DNA from: Phycisphaerales bacterium
Lineage (GTDB): Bacteria > Planctomycetota > Phycisphaerae > UBA1845 > UTPLA1
Direction of reading: 5' to 3'
Assembly: GCA_022360095.1 (NCBI GenBank)
Contig: JAKSDK010000356.1
Coordinates: 53,367-117,366, forward strand
Length of the DNA: 64,000 nucleotides
Below the pieces are notes generated by a model, which worked only from the letters and a program-made list of their open reading frames with translations, had not been told where the DNA came from and ran no database searches. A program made the translations under genes and the position numbers. The first letter of the stretch is position 1. The number at the start of each line of letters is the position of its first letter. Below are positions 43,681 to 52,261 of this stretch, piece by piece.

Positions 43681-45934
43681 TGAGTTGCTGTAGAGAGCGT
43701 TTGGCTTGGACGTGATCGGGCCGGATCTTCAGAATCCGCTCAAACGACGCTTTGGCTTCGCCGATCCTGCCGACCTCCGCACATAGGGAACCAAGTTTGA
43801 ACAAAGCGTTCGTGTCCCGAGGTCGCCGGGCCACTAAACTCTGGTAGGCATCGATCGCCTTGTCTTTCTGCCCCGTTGCCCTGTAGGCCTCGCCGAGGTC
43901 ATACCATGCTTTGAAATAATTGGGGTTGAGCTTCAGTGCCTTCTGATAGGCTTCGATTGCTTTTCGCCTTTCCCCAAGCCGATTCGACATCAAACCGATC
44001 CCGTATTGTGATTTGAAATGAGTCGGGTTGTGCTCAAGCGCCTTGGTATATTCATCGCGGGCATCTTTGATTCTTGCCAACCGCGTCAGCGTATTGCCAA
44101 GGTTGAAATGAGCTCGTGCGATCAGATGGGGCTGCTCTCTGCGTCTCCGCTTGGCCAGCGCGTCCCGAAAGGTCTTTTCAGCCTTTTCCATTTCAGCGCG
44201 GCCCCTTGGATCTGACGTGCCACCAAGCACAACGCTCCTGTCGGTGTGTGCATTTCCGAGCATGATGCGTGCTTCAATATATCTCGGATCAAGTTTCAAC
44301 GCTTCGTGATAAGAGGCAATCGCGGCATCCAGCTCCTTGTTTGCTCGCAAACCGTTGCCAAGATTGTAATGCGCTCTCAAAAATTTCGGGTCCAGCCGGA
44401 CGGCTTCCTTGAGATGCTTGATCGCTTCTTCCAGTGTGGTCTTCGCGAGTTCCTTTTCTTTCTTCACGAGCTTCCCATGCTTATCGAGCAAGTGCTTGCC
44501 CAGATTATTATGCGCCCTTGCATTGTTCGGATGATTCCGCACGGCGTCATACCAAACGACCATCGGATCGAAATACACCTTGTTCCGTTCGTGAGTGAGA
44601 TACGTCAGGGCAAGTGCAGGAACGAGACAGAACAGCGCTGCGTTCCGGTGGATTTTGCTTGACCCGACCTCAACCCAATGTTCCGAAACTCGTCCCGCCA
44701 CCCACCAAATGGCGGCCAGGATCAACACGACGACAGCCGCGAGGGACAGATACATACGGTGTTCGTAAATCGGGTCCTTGATTGGAATGAAACTGGATGT
44801 CGGTGCCAGAATGAGGAAGAACCAGGCCCCGACAAAACCCAGCCAGGGTCTTTTTAAGAGGCCAAGTAACGTCGCCGCGAGCAAGGCAAGCACGAGAAGC
44901 CCTGGCAAAGCGAGCTCCACGATGAACTTCTGCGCGGGCCAGTTCGAGATGTCCTGAACGGGGGGCCACTGGTAGTCCAACGCCTGATTGCGCGGCCACA
45001 GCGAAAGCTTCAGATATTGCGGGATGACCTGAGCCTGGGTGAGCAGATAATCCGACGGCGAGATGCCATCGTAACCGAACCCGACCGTGGGAGTCCCTTT
45101 AATCTTCGGGTCGAGCACACCACGGGCCACTCCGGTCAACCTCAGGAAAAAGACGGTGACGAGGACCAGACCGACGTATAAAATCGCACGTTTTCGCAAT
45201 AGGCTTTCGATGGACCGTGCAAGGAAAATCCGATCGTAAAGCATGATGATCAACGGGGCCGTCACGATGACCGCCTTGCTGGCCGTGCCCAGCCCACATG
45301 CGACCACGGCAGCGAGATACCACCAAGTCCGGGTTCTTGCCGAAGAGGCACCCCGAATTAGACAGTAAAGCGTCAAAAGATAAAAAAGGCCCATCATCGA
45401 CTCGCCCCGTTGGATCACGTACGTCACGCTCTGGGTTTGCAACGGGTGAACGAGCCAGAGCAGCGTCGCAGCCGCCGCGAACCAATGTGCTGATTCAACC
45501 AACGACTCGTTGAAATCCGCCAGTTGTACGGTTCGGCGAATGACACCGAATAGGGCCATGGCGGCCAGCAGATGTACAATGAGATTGAAAAGATGATAAC
45601 CCCAGGGATTCATGGTCCCTCCGGGGGCCTCTTCCGTCGGCGGACCTTTCTCGGCGAGTTGATAATTCATCGCCAGGGACAATTCCACGAGTGGACGCCG
45701 GGCGGTGAGCATGTGAAAAAACGGTTGCTCGGCTCGGCGTTTGGCATCCCGCACGACATGTTTCGTGTCATCGTAAACGAAAACACCGTCGAAGCTGTTC
45801 CAGTAGGCGGCCGTGCCAGCCAGAACAAGCAACGCCAGGCAAAGCCAGACGGTCCCCGGCGTTTTTCCAACCGGTCGCAGCAGATCAGACTCGGGCTTTG
45901 TTTGGGATTTCCGGGAACGCTTTCTTCGGGCCAT
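43664..45934 (-). CDS. Multi-pass membrane protein with C-terminal TPR repeats
   Basis: A 756-residue protein starting at ATG 45934 (GGAGG 14 bases upstream; a TTG 15 codons earlier lacks a site). A basic start (ARRKRSRKSQTK) is followed by about ten membrane helices to residue 450, with 'GVFVYDDTKHVVRDAKRR' as the first exposed loop, a pattern found in TMTC-type or O-mannosyl-transferase-like proteins. From about 475 come seven or eight TPR units, such as 'AHNNLGKHLLDKHG', 'RAHYNLGNGLRANKELDAAIASYHEAL', 'AWYDLGEAYRATGQKDKAIDAYQSL'. A glycosyltransferase role is plausible but the GT motif is not proven. Confidence 0.8.
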   Translation of the reverse strand: MARRKRSRKSQTKPESDLLRPVGKTPGTVWLCLALLVLAGTAAYWNSFDGVFVYDDTKHVVRDAKRRAEQPFFHMLTARRPLVELSLAMNYQLAEKGPPTEEAPGGTMNPWGYHLFNLIVHLLAAMALFGVIRRTVQLADFNESLVESAHWFAAAATLLWLVHPLQTQSVTYVIQRGESMMGLFYLLTLYCLIRGASSARTRTWWYLAAVVACGLGTASKAVIVTAPLIIMLYDRIFLARSIESLLRKRAILYVGLVLVTVFFLRLTGVARGVLDPKIKGTPTVGFGYDGISPSDYLLTQAQVIPQYLKLSLWPRNQALDYQWPPVQDISNWPAQKFIVELALPGLLVLALLAATLLGLLKRPWLGFVGAWFFLILAPTSSFIPIKDPIYEHRMYLSLAAVVVLILAAIWWVAGRVSEHWVEVGSSKIHRNAALFCLVPALALTYLTHERNKVYFDPMVVWYDAVRNHPNNARAHNNLGKHLLDKHGKLVKKEKELAKTTLEEAIKHLKEAVRLDPKFLRAHYNLGNGLRANKELDAAIASYHEALKLDPRYIEARIMLGNAHTDRSVVLGGTSDPRGRAEMEKAEKTFRDALAKRRRREQPHLIARAHFNLGNTLTRLARIKDARDEYTKALEHNPTHFKSQYGIGLMSNRLGERRKAIEAYQKALKLNPNYFKAWYDLGEAYRATGQKDKAIDAYQSLVARRPRDTNALFKLGSLCAEVGRIGEAKASFERILKIRPDHVQAKRSLQQLNARQN

Positions 45935-46100
45935 ATCGCTTCGAGCGACCTCCGATAAGTCCGATCGTGATTTAGGCAACAGGCGGCCAATGATCGGCCG
46001 TGCTGTGGAATCCTACCAACTCGTCGGATACGATTATGAATGATTTTCAGCCCGGCTTCCATGGCCTGATAAACGGACCAACCTTTCTCGTAGCGATTCG

Positions 46101-46856
46101 GTGAATGACATGGGTTCCGCCGAGACAACCGGCCCTGAAACCGGCCAGAATGACTCCGTCGAGTCTCTGTCGAGGGACGTGCGCAAAGGCGCGTTTATCA
46201 TCATTCCGGCCTATAACGAAGGAACCTGCCTTGAGGGCATCGTACGTGAGGTCCGCGAGGTCTATCCCAATGTGGTCGTGGTTGATGACGGTTCTCAGGA
46301 TGACACGTTTGAAGTGGCCAAACGCTGTGCGACCTACACCCTACGTCATCTGATCAACAGAGGCCAAGGTGCCGCCCTCCAAACGGGGATGGACTTTGCC
46401 CGACTCCGCGGAGCCCGATTTGTCGTGACCTTTGATGCGGACGGCCAGCATTGTGTCGAGGATGTGGCCGCGATGCTTGCACCCATCGCCCGGGGGGACT
46501 GCGACATCACGCTGGGCTCACGATTTCTGGGAGAGGCGGTGAATCTTCCGCCGTCCCGCCGGTGGACCCTTCGATTGGCCGTGTGGTTCACGCGGATGGT
46601 CAACCGTGTGAATCTGACGGATGCCCACAACGGTCTGCGGGCCTTTTCGCTCAGAGCGGCCGAGCGAATCAACATCACCCTCGATCGCATGGCCCACGCC
46701 AGCGAGATCATCGACCAGATTAAACGGTCCGGGCTGCCGTTTCGAGAAGTTCCGGTGAAAATCCGATATACAGAGTATTCGTTGGCGAAAGGACAATCCT
46801 CGCGCGGCGCCATGCGGATCGTATTCCATTACCTTGTTGGCAGGATGACAAAATGA
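46101..46856 (+). CDS. GT2-family glycosyltransferase (dolichyl-phosphate-mannose-synthase-like)
   Basis: A 251-residue GT-A enzyme with 'GAFIIIPAYNEGTCLEGIVREV', 'VVVVDDGSQDDTFEVAKR', 'NRGQGAALQTGMDFAR' and 'VVTFDADGQHCVEDVAAML' (the DxD). 'DITLGSRFLGEAVNLPPSRRW' and 'DAHNGLRAFSLRAAERI' match polyprenyl-phosphate sugar synthases of the DPM1-like group. The start is GTG 46101, or ATG 46110. Its stop overlaps the DUF2304 start by ATGA; this GT2-DUF2304 pair is common in polysaccharide loci. Confidence 0.9.
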   Translation: MNDMGSAETTGPETGQNDSVESLSRDVRKGAFIIIPAYNEGTCLEGIVREVREVYPNVVVVDDGSQDDTFEVAKRCATYTLRHLINRGQGAALQTGMDFARLRGARFVVTFDADGQHCVEDVAAMLAPIARGDCDITLGSRFLGEAVNLPPSRRWTLRLAVWFTRMVNRVNLTDAHNGLRAFSLRAAERINITLDRMAHASEIIDQIKRSGLPFREVPVKIRYTEYSLAKGQSSRGAMRIVFHYLVGRMTK

Positions 46857-47239
46857 ACATTCATCTCAATTCGTTTCAGATTATTCTGCTGGGGGTTTCG
46901 TGTCTGCTGTTTGTCGGCTGCATCGCCGCGATGGCACGGGGTTGGGTAACCTTCCGAGAGGGGTTCGTCGGGCTCATCATCTGTGTGGCCACCGCCGTGG
47001 TGACGATTTGGCCGGATTTGACGGCCAGGGTCGCCGACAAGCTTGGCATCGGACGTGGAGCGGACCTGGTCTTCTACTGCGCGGTCATCGTGATGATGAT
47101 CGGATTCTGGATGACCTACATGCGGCTGCGGCACCTGCGCCGCGAGTTGACACTCCTGGTCCGGCATACGGCGATTCTGGAAGCGCATCAGGATCCGTCG
47201 TCGGAGCCTGAACGAAATACGCTCAATCCTCAAGCATGA
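46853..47239 (+). CDS. DUF2304 family membrane protein
   Basis: A 128-residue protein with three membrane helices ('IILLGVSCLLFVGCIAAMA', 'GFVGLIICVATAVVTIWP', 'LVFYCAVIVMMIGFWMTYM') followed by a cytoplasmic coiled segment 'RLRHLRRELTLLVRHTAILEA'. This is the DUF2304 layout. The family sits beside GT2 enzymes and probably helps hold or deliver lipid-linked sugars. Its last codons (TLNPQA) lie inside a 24-base direct repeat and overlap the 3' end of the convergent TIR gene. Confidence 0.88.
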   Translation: MNIHLNSFQIILLGVSCLLFVGCIAAMARGWVTFREGFVGLIICVATAVVTIWPDLTARVADKLGIGRGADLVFYCAVIVMMIGFWMTYMRLRHLRRELTLLVRHTAILEAHQDPSSEPERNTLNPQA

Positions 47240-47243
47240 AATC
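47220..47243. repeat. 24-base direct repeat, copy 1 (at the TIR gene 3' end)
   Basis: Perfectly matches copy 2 at 47676-47699. This copy encodes the last residues of both DUF2304 (plus strand) and the TIR protein (minus strand, DFMLED). Confidence 0.9.
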
Positions 47244-47666
47244 CTGATCGGTCGGCTTGTTGGTGACGGCCCAGTGAACAGCCTCTTCGACGGCGTCTCG
47301 TTTGAAATACACGAACATTGTACCACTGTTCAACATCACCGGCGGGTGCGTGTTGAATTCATGCAGGATGATGCCGATGAGCGGGTTGCGGTCGGGTTTG
47401 GCCTTGGCCGTGTTTAGCTCCCAAGTCATCCAATCGTTTAAAAATGTGGTCTGGCTGATGATGCAGACGGTGACGTCCGCTTCATGGATCTGTTGACGAA
47501 GGGCCTCTTTCATCGGCGCCGCTTCCGGACTTTCGACCTTCATCTCCTGCCTGGAATCGTAGAGATCCCGATCGGTGTTCGTGTGTGACCAACCGTCGAG
47601 TCTTTCTGCACACGGCCGTTGGTCCGGTTCGAAGCAAACGTAAAGTTTGACATTTTGCTTGGACAT
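47223..47666 (-). CDS. TIR-like (MTH538/ThsB-type, DUF1863) domain protein
   Basis: A 147-residue single-domain protein. 'KQNVKLYVCFEPDQ' is the first strand, 'MKEALRQQIHEADVTVCIISQTTFLNDWMTWELNTA' holds the core, and 'NPLIGIILHEFN' is a later strand. The W-M-T-W-E segment (E83) matches the position of the conserved Trp-x-x-Trp-Glu of ThsB-like TIR domains, where Glu is the catalytic residue of NAD-cleaving enzymes. ThsB makes a signal molecule in Thoeris phage defence, but no ThsA lies here. Activity is inferred only. The gene is bracketed by a 24-base direct repeat. Confidence 0.85.
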   Translation of the reverse strand: MSKQNVKLYVCFEPDQRPCAERLDGWSHTNTDRDLYDSRQEMKVESPEAAPMKEALRQQIHEADVTVCIISQTTFLNDWMTWELNTAKAKPDRNPLIGIILHEFNTHPPVMLNSGTMFVYFKRDAVEEAVHWAVTNKPTDQDFMLED

Positions 47667-47675
47667 GCCACCCGC

Positions 47676-47699
47676 CGCTCAATCCTCAAGCATGAAATC
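47676..47699. repeat. 24-base direct repeat, copy 2 (upstream of the TIR gene)
   Basis: Identical to 47220-47243, 456 bases apart. On the minus strand it would read DFMLED-stop, the TIR C-terminus, ten bases before the TIR ATG. It looks like the tail of a lost second copy of the gene, or a duplication made when the cassette entered. Confidence 0.9.
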
Positions 47700-47710
47700 G
47701 TGCATAAGTG

Positions 47711-47756
47711 AAAAGCCTCGGCCAGGTAGGCCAATGACCTACCTGGCCGGGGCTTT
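47711..47756 (-). terminator. Strong bidirectional-type terminator
   Basis: An almost perfect stem, AAAGCC(C/T)CGGCCAGGTAGG paired with its complement around a seven-base loop, flanked by A-run and T-run. On the minus strand it follows the stop of the gene at 47765 and ends in TTTT; the reverse side also ends in TTT. Confidence 0.85.
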
Positions 47757-47764
47757 AGAGCGTC

Positions 47765-48862
47765 TCACGCACCTTTTAGGGATTGTTTGACCGCGTCCGC
47801 GGCCTGCCACGCGTAGGGCAAGTCCTCCGCACCGATCGCATTGGACCATTTTGCCGAAGGATGCCTCTTGATCAGTTGCAACAACTCGACCTGGCTCGGC
47901 GAGAGAAACGAATCGGGATCTTTCCTGTGGCCGATCGCAGCATTTACGCGGACTGCCTGAAGTGCCGTCATCGGCACGTATCGATACGCCGTCTTGGAAA
48001 GATAATATTTTGGCTCCTTGTCCGGGCGGATTGTTTCGTCTGTCCGGATCGCGGACGACCCTACGAACTTTTTCGCTTCCTTTTGCTGCGCATCACTGCG
48101 CGCGAAGACGCTGTTGGCACACTTGAATGTCTTGGCCTTTTGAACAAGCGTTGAGTAGCTGATCTTGTTGGGGTCAAATTCGACCTCAACGATCTCTTTC
48201 CTTTGAAGGAAACCGGGCATCGTTGAGATGACACCCGGCAAGTTTCCCAGGGACGCTTCTCCCTCCCAGAAACAATGCATCGCAAACGTGGCCTTTTGTA
48301 CGCCTTGCTTGCGCGACGACGTTTCATCGACCAGCAGACGCAGGTATTCCGGCACGTTGCGCCGTTCTTTTTCGAGCGCCTCGACCATGGCCGAGGCCAG
48401 GCCGGCCACCGTGTAATCACCCGCGACCCGTTGGGCCAACGCCTTGCGATCCGGAGTGATGATCCGTACGACCGGATTGTTCCAGGATCGTTCGCGGAAT
48501 GATTTCAGCGTTCGCTCGTCGTCGCCTTTGACATTGTTATACACCACAACCGGGACAAACAACGTCTCGGCCGCGTCCAGGATCAACGGATGACTCAAAA
48601 CCTGGCTGCCATAGTTCTTGCAGGTCGCACAGCCCGGAACTTCCTGGAAAAGGACAAGTAACGGTTTCTTCTCGGAAGATGCTTTCTTCGCGGCGTTATC
48701 GAAACCGCGAACCCAGGCAATCCTGCCGAGTTCGGGCACTTTAAGGCCGTTCGCTACGGGTTTCGACGGTCCCGCCAGCAACGGAAGGGAAACGATCATT
48801 AAGACGGAAAAACTAAACACCACGCCCGCGAAGGCCAGGACTTTTTTAAGAGACATCATCAT
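47765..48862 (-). CDS. Secreted thioredoxin-like protein (VPGUxxT-type) with MsrA-like C-terminal domain
   Basis: A 365-residue exported protein. ATG 48862 has GAGG six bases upstream and a signal peptide follows ('VLAFAGVVFSFSVLMIVSLPLLA'). The thioredoxin fold carries 'FQEVPGCATCKNYG' with C78 and C81; VPG followed by Cys (or selenocysteine in relatives) is the mark of the VPGUxxT family. The C-terminal part resembles peptide-methionine sulfoxide reductase: 'ATFAMHCFWEGEASLGNLPG' (C197 in the family's GCFW position) and 'VEVEFDPNKISYSTLV'. It likely reduces oxidised envelope or periplasmic targets. The MsrA His/Tyr partners are not certain. Confidence 0.75.
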   Translation of the reverse strand: MMMSLKKVLAFAGVVFSFSVLMIVSLPLLAGPSKPVANGLKVPELGRIAWVRGFDNAAKKASSEKKPLLVLFQEVPGCATCKNYGSQVLSHPLILDAAETLFVPVVVYNNVKGDDERTLKSFRERSWNNPVVRIITPDRKALAQRVAGDYTVAGLASAMVEALEKERRNVPEYLRLLVDETSSRKQGVQKATFAMHCFWEGEASLGNLPGVISTMPGFLQRKEIVEVEFDPNKISYSTLVQKAKTFKCANSVFARSDAQQKEAKKFVGSSAIRTDETIRPDKEPKYYLSKTAYRYVPMTALQAVRVNAAIGHRKDPDSFLSPSQVELLQLIKRHPSAKWSNAIGAEDLPYAWQAADAVKQSLKGA

Positions 48863-49035
48863 ACTTTACCTCTGGTTACCACGACTGAATTTCTCGGAAT
48901 CCTAGTCAGGCTCACCATAGACATTCTACAATTAACGGCCTCCGCCGCATATCACGACCACGACGGCGTTGAAACCGGCCGAAAACACTGATTTGTATCT
49001 GATTTTCGGCACATGATTCCAGTACACTCCGTCTT

Positions 49036-49476
49036 ATGACTCTGGACGATTTTGATCTGGAAACGGAACGCCAAATCTACTTCGAAGGCATCCGCCAATT
49101 CAACGAAGGCGACTTTTTCGAGGCCCACGATACATGGGAAGAGGCTTGGCACCAGGTCCGGGACAGGCGGCGGGAAAAATTCTATCGGGCCACGATTAAA
49201 GGCGCGGTCACGCTCGTGCTGCTTCGCCAGGGCCGCGCGGTGGGAACCAGGCAGGTTTTCGTCGATTGTGTCAACGAATACGAAGGGCTACCGGACGTGT
49301 TCATGGGATTGAATATCCCAAAGCACATTGAACATCTGCGCCATGCAATCCGGCCCGCGATCGATGATCTGGAAGCGAAACACGTACAGATCGAGCCGGC
49401 GCGCCTATTTCAGATCGAGCTGGAATACGACCCGTTTGAAGAGTCACGCAACGGCGAAAACACAGCGCGCGTATGA
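49036..49476 (+). CDS. DUF309 family protein
   Basis: A 146-residue soluble protein. The DUF309 signature is 'GIRQFNEGDFFEAHDTWEEAWHQV' (residues 18-41), including the FFEAH box, followed by 'REKFYRATIKGAVTLVLLRQGRAVGTRQVF'. These proteins are small helical bundles of unknown function, widespread in bacteria. No ribosome site is evident before ATG 49036. It stands alone, converging with the FG-GAP protein gene 15 bases away. Confidence 0.87.
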   Translation: MTLDDFDLETERQIYFEGIRQFNEGDFFEAHDTWEEAWHQVRDRRREKFYRATIKGAVTLVLLRQGRAVGTRQVFVDCVNEYEGLPDVFMGLNIPKHIEHLRHAIRPAIDDLEAKHVQIEPARLFQIELEYDPFEESRNGENTARV

Positions 49477-49491
49477 TTCGCTCCTGAGATT

Positions 49492-51975
49492 TCAGTTCGA
49501 CGCAAGCAGCTTATCCAAGAACGCCTCGATATCATCGCCGTTCGTGAAACCGTCTCCCGTCAAATCGCCGTTTGCGACATCACAAAATGGATAGGCCAAA
49601 GCGTAATTGTCCGGATCCACCAACGCCATCACGAAGGGGGCGATGTCCAAGGGATTCGTATCGCCGTTGCAATCCATATCTCCATCTCCGATGAACGAAA
49701 GGCAGAATGTCTCGCGGTCGCCAGTGACAGGGTCCACCCGCACCAGCACTGCAACGGGCGCGCCCTGGTTTGTCACGACGAAGCTGCCGTCCAGTGTCAC
49801 TGCGATGTCTGCGGGAAATATGAAACTCGGCCCGTTGCCGTTGGCGGAATCGGACACGATACTACGATCGCCGGTGGCCACGTCCACTCGAAATACGGCG
49901 TCGAGGAGATCATCCGTGACGACCAGATGGTCCTCGTCCTCCACCGTAATCGCGGTTGGCCTGAAGATGGGGCCATTCCCAAAATTGGCATTGGACACAA
50001 TGGTGCGGTCTCCGGTGAACGGGTTCACCCGAAACACGGTGCCCAAGCTGGAGTCCGCCACCACCAAGTTGCCGTCGGCTTCCACGGCAATCCCAAAAGG
50101 ATTCTCGAAGGCCAGTCCGCTGCCGTTGGCGGGATCGGAGACAATGGTGCGGTCTCCGGTGACCGGGTTCACCCTCAGGACGGCTTTTAGGGTGGCGTCC
50201 GTCACGACCAGGTTGCCATCGGCCTCCACGGCAATACGTCCGGGGAACAGAAAAAACGGCCCGTTGCCGGTGACGCTGTCAGAAACGACGGTTTGGTTTC
50301 CGGTGACCGGGTCCACTCGCAGCACGGCCCCCTGCATGGACGCTGTCACGACCAGGTTGCCATCGGCCTCCACGGCGACACCGGAGAAGGATGGGACGAA
50401 AGAACCGGGCACGACGTCACGTTCGCAGTCAAGGGGATTTACCCTGATTATTTTCGAAGGGGGACCGGTATTGGTGACGACCACGACGCCGTCCGTCTGC
50501 ACGGCGAGACCAAGAGGATTCACGAAATCACAACAGTCTGCAATGCCGTTGCCGTCATCGTCGAGATTGTCGTCAAAGCCCTGACAAATGTCGCAGAGGT
50601 CGACCACACCGTCTCCGTCGGAATCGTCCGTGCCTCCGGGTTCGCATTCGTCCGGCGTGTCGTTGTTGTTGCAATCCTCATTCGCGGCATCGCAGATGTC
50701 CAGGGTCGTATTCATGTTGCAGTCGGTGAGTCCCTTGAACATGTATGCCGCGCCGCTATTCGTTCCGCCGGCATCATGCCGAAATGCACCGCACCCGATC
50801 CATTCATTCGTAATGTCTGCGTCCCATCCAAAATAGTCCCTTGGGTTGCCGTCGCTGGAAATCAGCTTGGCGACTTCGGTCCAAACGCCGTCAATTCGCT
50901 GGAACAGATGCGCAGCGCCTGGACGGAACGGCCCTTCGTTTTTCGATTGGTCCGCACCGATGAGAACCAATTCATTTTCACTGATCGATACGGAGACGCC
51001 GAACCTGTCGCCGGCCATTCCGTCAGCCGCAGTGACCTTCGCCTCCTCGACCCAAAGTTGGGACGCCGCGTCATAGCGATATATGTATGCTGAGCCGGCA
51101 TCGACGCCAAGGTCGTCATCAAACCGCGCGCCGATCACCGCAACTTCACCGTTGGTCGCGACTCGATTTCCGAACTCATCCCCCGGTCCGACAGTGGAAG
51201 CGACGAGCTTCTGCTCCTCCTCCCAAGCTTCGGTGCCCGGGTTGAAGCGAAATACGTAGGCCGATCCGGAATCGGCGCCGGTATCGTCATCATGATGTGC
51301 GCCGACGACGACGACATCGCCGCTCATGGCCACGTCGAATCCAAATCGGTCTTCAGGAGCTGCATCAGATGCCGTCAGAATCGTTTCCTCGGTCCACTGT
51401 TGTTTATCTGGGGAATAGCAGAACACGTACGCCGCTCCGGCGTCTAATCCGGCGATATCACTTCGCGAGGCGGCGATCACCGCCTTATCTCCGTCTATCT
51501 CAAGGTCGAATCCAAAACTATCGAATGCTGCTCCGTTGGACGCATTGAGCTGTTCCTCGAATCGCCAAAAGAACCCAGTAAATCGATAGACGAAAGCCGA
51601 GCCGGAACTCGCGCCGAGGTCATCGTCCGCCGGGGCCCCAATCAGGGCAACGTCGTCGTCGAGCGAGATACCCTGTCCGAAACGATCAGCGATACCGTCG
51701 AGTCGGAAGAGTCTGACTTGGTGGTTCCAAGCACTGCCGTCATAGCGAAAGATGCTTGCCGAACCGCGAGAACTATCCTCAATGGCGCCGATCAAAACGA
51801 AGTCTCCACTGATCGATATCGAATAACCAAAAAGGTCATTGCCAGGGAAGTTATCGTTGAAATTGACGAGCTTAACCAACTCATCAGCGACACATTGTGC
51901 CCGCACGACTTGCACGTTCCCGGAAAGCGCGGCCCAGACGCTTACGCAAACGATGATCTCCCCGAACACTTTCAT
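49492..51975 (-). CDS. Secreted FG-GAP/propeller protein with dockerin-like C-terminus
   Basis: An 827-residue exported protein (signal peptide 'IIVCVSVWAALSGNVQVVRA'; GGAG seven bases before ATG). Residues 35-430 hold six to seven FG-GAP-like repeats, each with 'FGFDVAMSGDVVVVGAHHDDD'-type blocks. A Cys/Asp-rich thrombospondin-3-like linker follows ('GDGVVDLCDICQGFDDNLDD'). Then comes an NHL-like propeller ('GIAVEADGNLVVADSSLGTVFRVNP' repeats). The last 60 residues form a dockerin type I-like pair ('MDCNGDTNPLDIAPFVMAL', 'NGDLTGDGFTNGDDIEAFLD'). It is probably a cell-surface or secreted calcium-binding adhesive. Confidence 0.87.
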   Translation of the reverse strand: MKVFGEIIVCVSVWAALSGNVQVVRAQCVADELVKLVNFNDNFPGNDLFGYSISISGDFVLIGAIEDSSRGSASIFRYDGSAWNHQVRLFRLDGIADRFGQGISLDDDVALIGAPADDDLGASSGSAFVYRFTGFFWRFEEQLNASNGAAFDSFGFDLEIDGDKAVIAASRSDIAGLDAGAAYVFCYSPDKQQWTEETILTASDAAPEDRFGFDVAMSGDVVVVGAHHDDDTGADSGSAYVFRFNPGTEAWEEEQKLVASTVGPGDEFGNRVATNGEVAVIGARFDDDLGVDAGSAYIYRYDAASQLWVEEAKVTAADGMAGDRFGVSVSISENELVLIGADQSKNEGPFRPGAAHLFQRIDGVWTEVAKLISSDGNPRDYFGWDADITNEWIGCGAFRHDAGGTNSGAAYMFKGLTDCNMNTTLDICDAANEDCNNNDTPDECEPGGTDDSDGDGVVDLCDICQGFDDNLDDDGNGIADCCDFVNPLGLAVQTDGVVVVTNTGPPSKIIRVNPLDCERDVVPGSFVPSFSGVAVEADGNLVVTASMQGAVLRVDPVTGNQTVVSDSVTGNGPFFLFPGRIAVEADGNLVVTDATLKAVLRVNPVTGDRTIVSDPANGSGLAFENPFGIAVEADGNLVVADSSLGTVFRVNPFTGDRTIVSNANFGNGPIFRPTAITVEDEDHLVVTDDLLDAVFRVDVATGDRSIVSDSANGNGPSFIFPADIAVTLDGSFVVTNQGAPVAVLVRVDPVTGDRETFCLSFIGDGDMDCNGDTNPLDIAPFVMALVDPDNYALAYPFCDVANGDLTGDGFTNGDDIEAFLDKLLASN

Positions 51976-52261
51976 GTACTTGCTCCCGCATCCGCAACTT
52001 GAGCGTGTTAATGGCTGGCCTCGAACTCACGGTATTCTACACGAATGACCTGTTCGATCCAAGTACGAATCGTAGGCTTCCTCAAACTCTGGTCTTGTTT
52101 GCCGACGAACCCGTCGTCTTGAAACACCGGGTTCATTCTGGGATGAATCCGCATCTTATCTTTTGATTTAAGATTTTTCTAGCGTCGGCGTCCGAAACCC
52201 CTGGGTTCTCTGGATGATCTCGCGCCATGGCGGAAAGGCCGTGCGCCAGTGAACACCGTTG

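Noticed and set aside
47223..48862. Complete Thoeris defence system
   Set aside because: The TIR gene is ThsB-like, but the adjacent protein is a secreted thioredoxin/MsrA-like protein, not a ThsA (SIR2/SLOG) effector.
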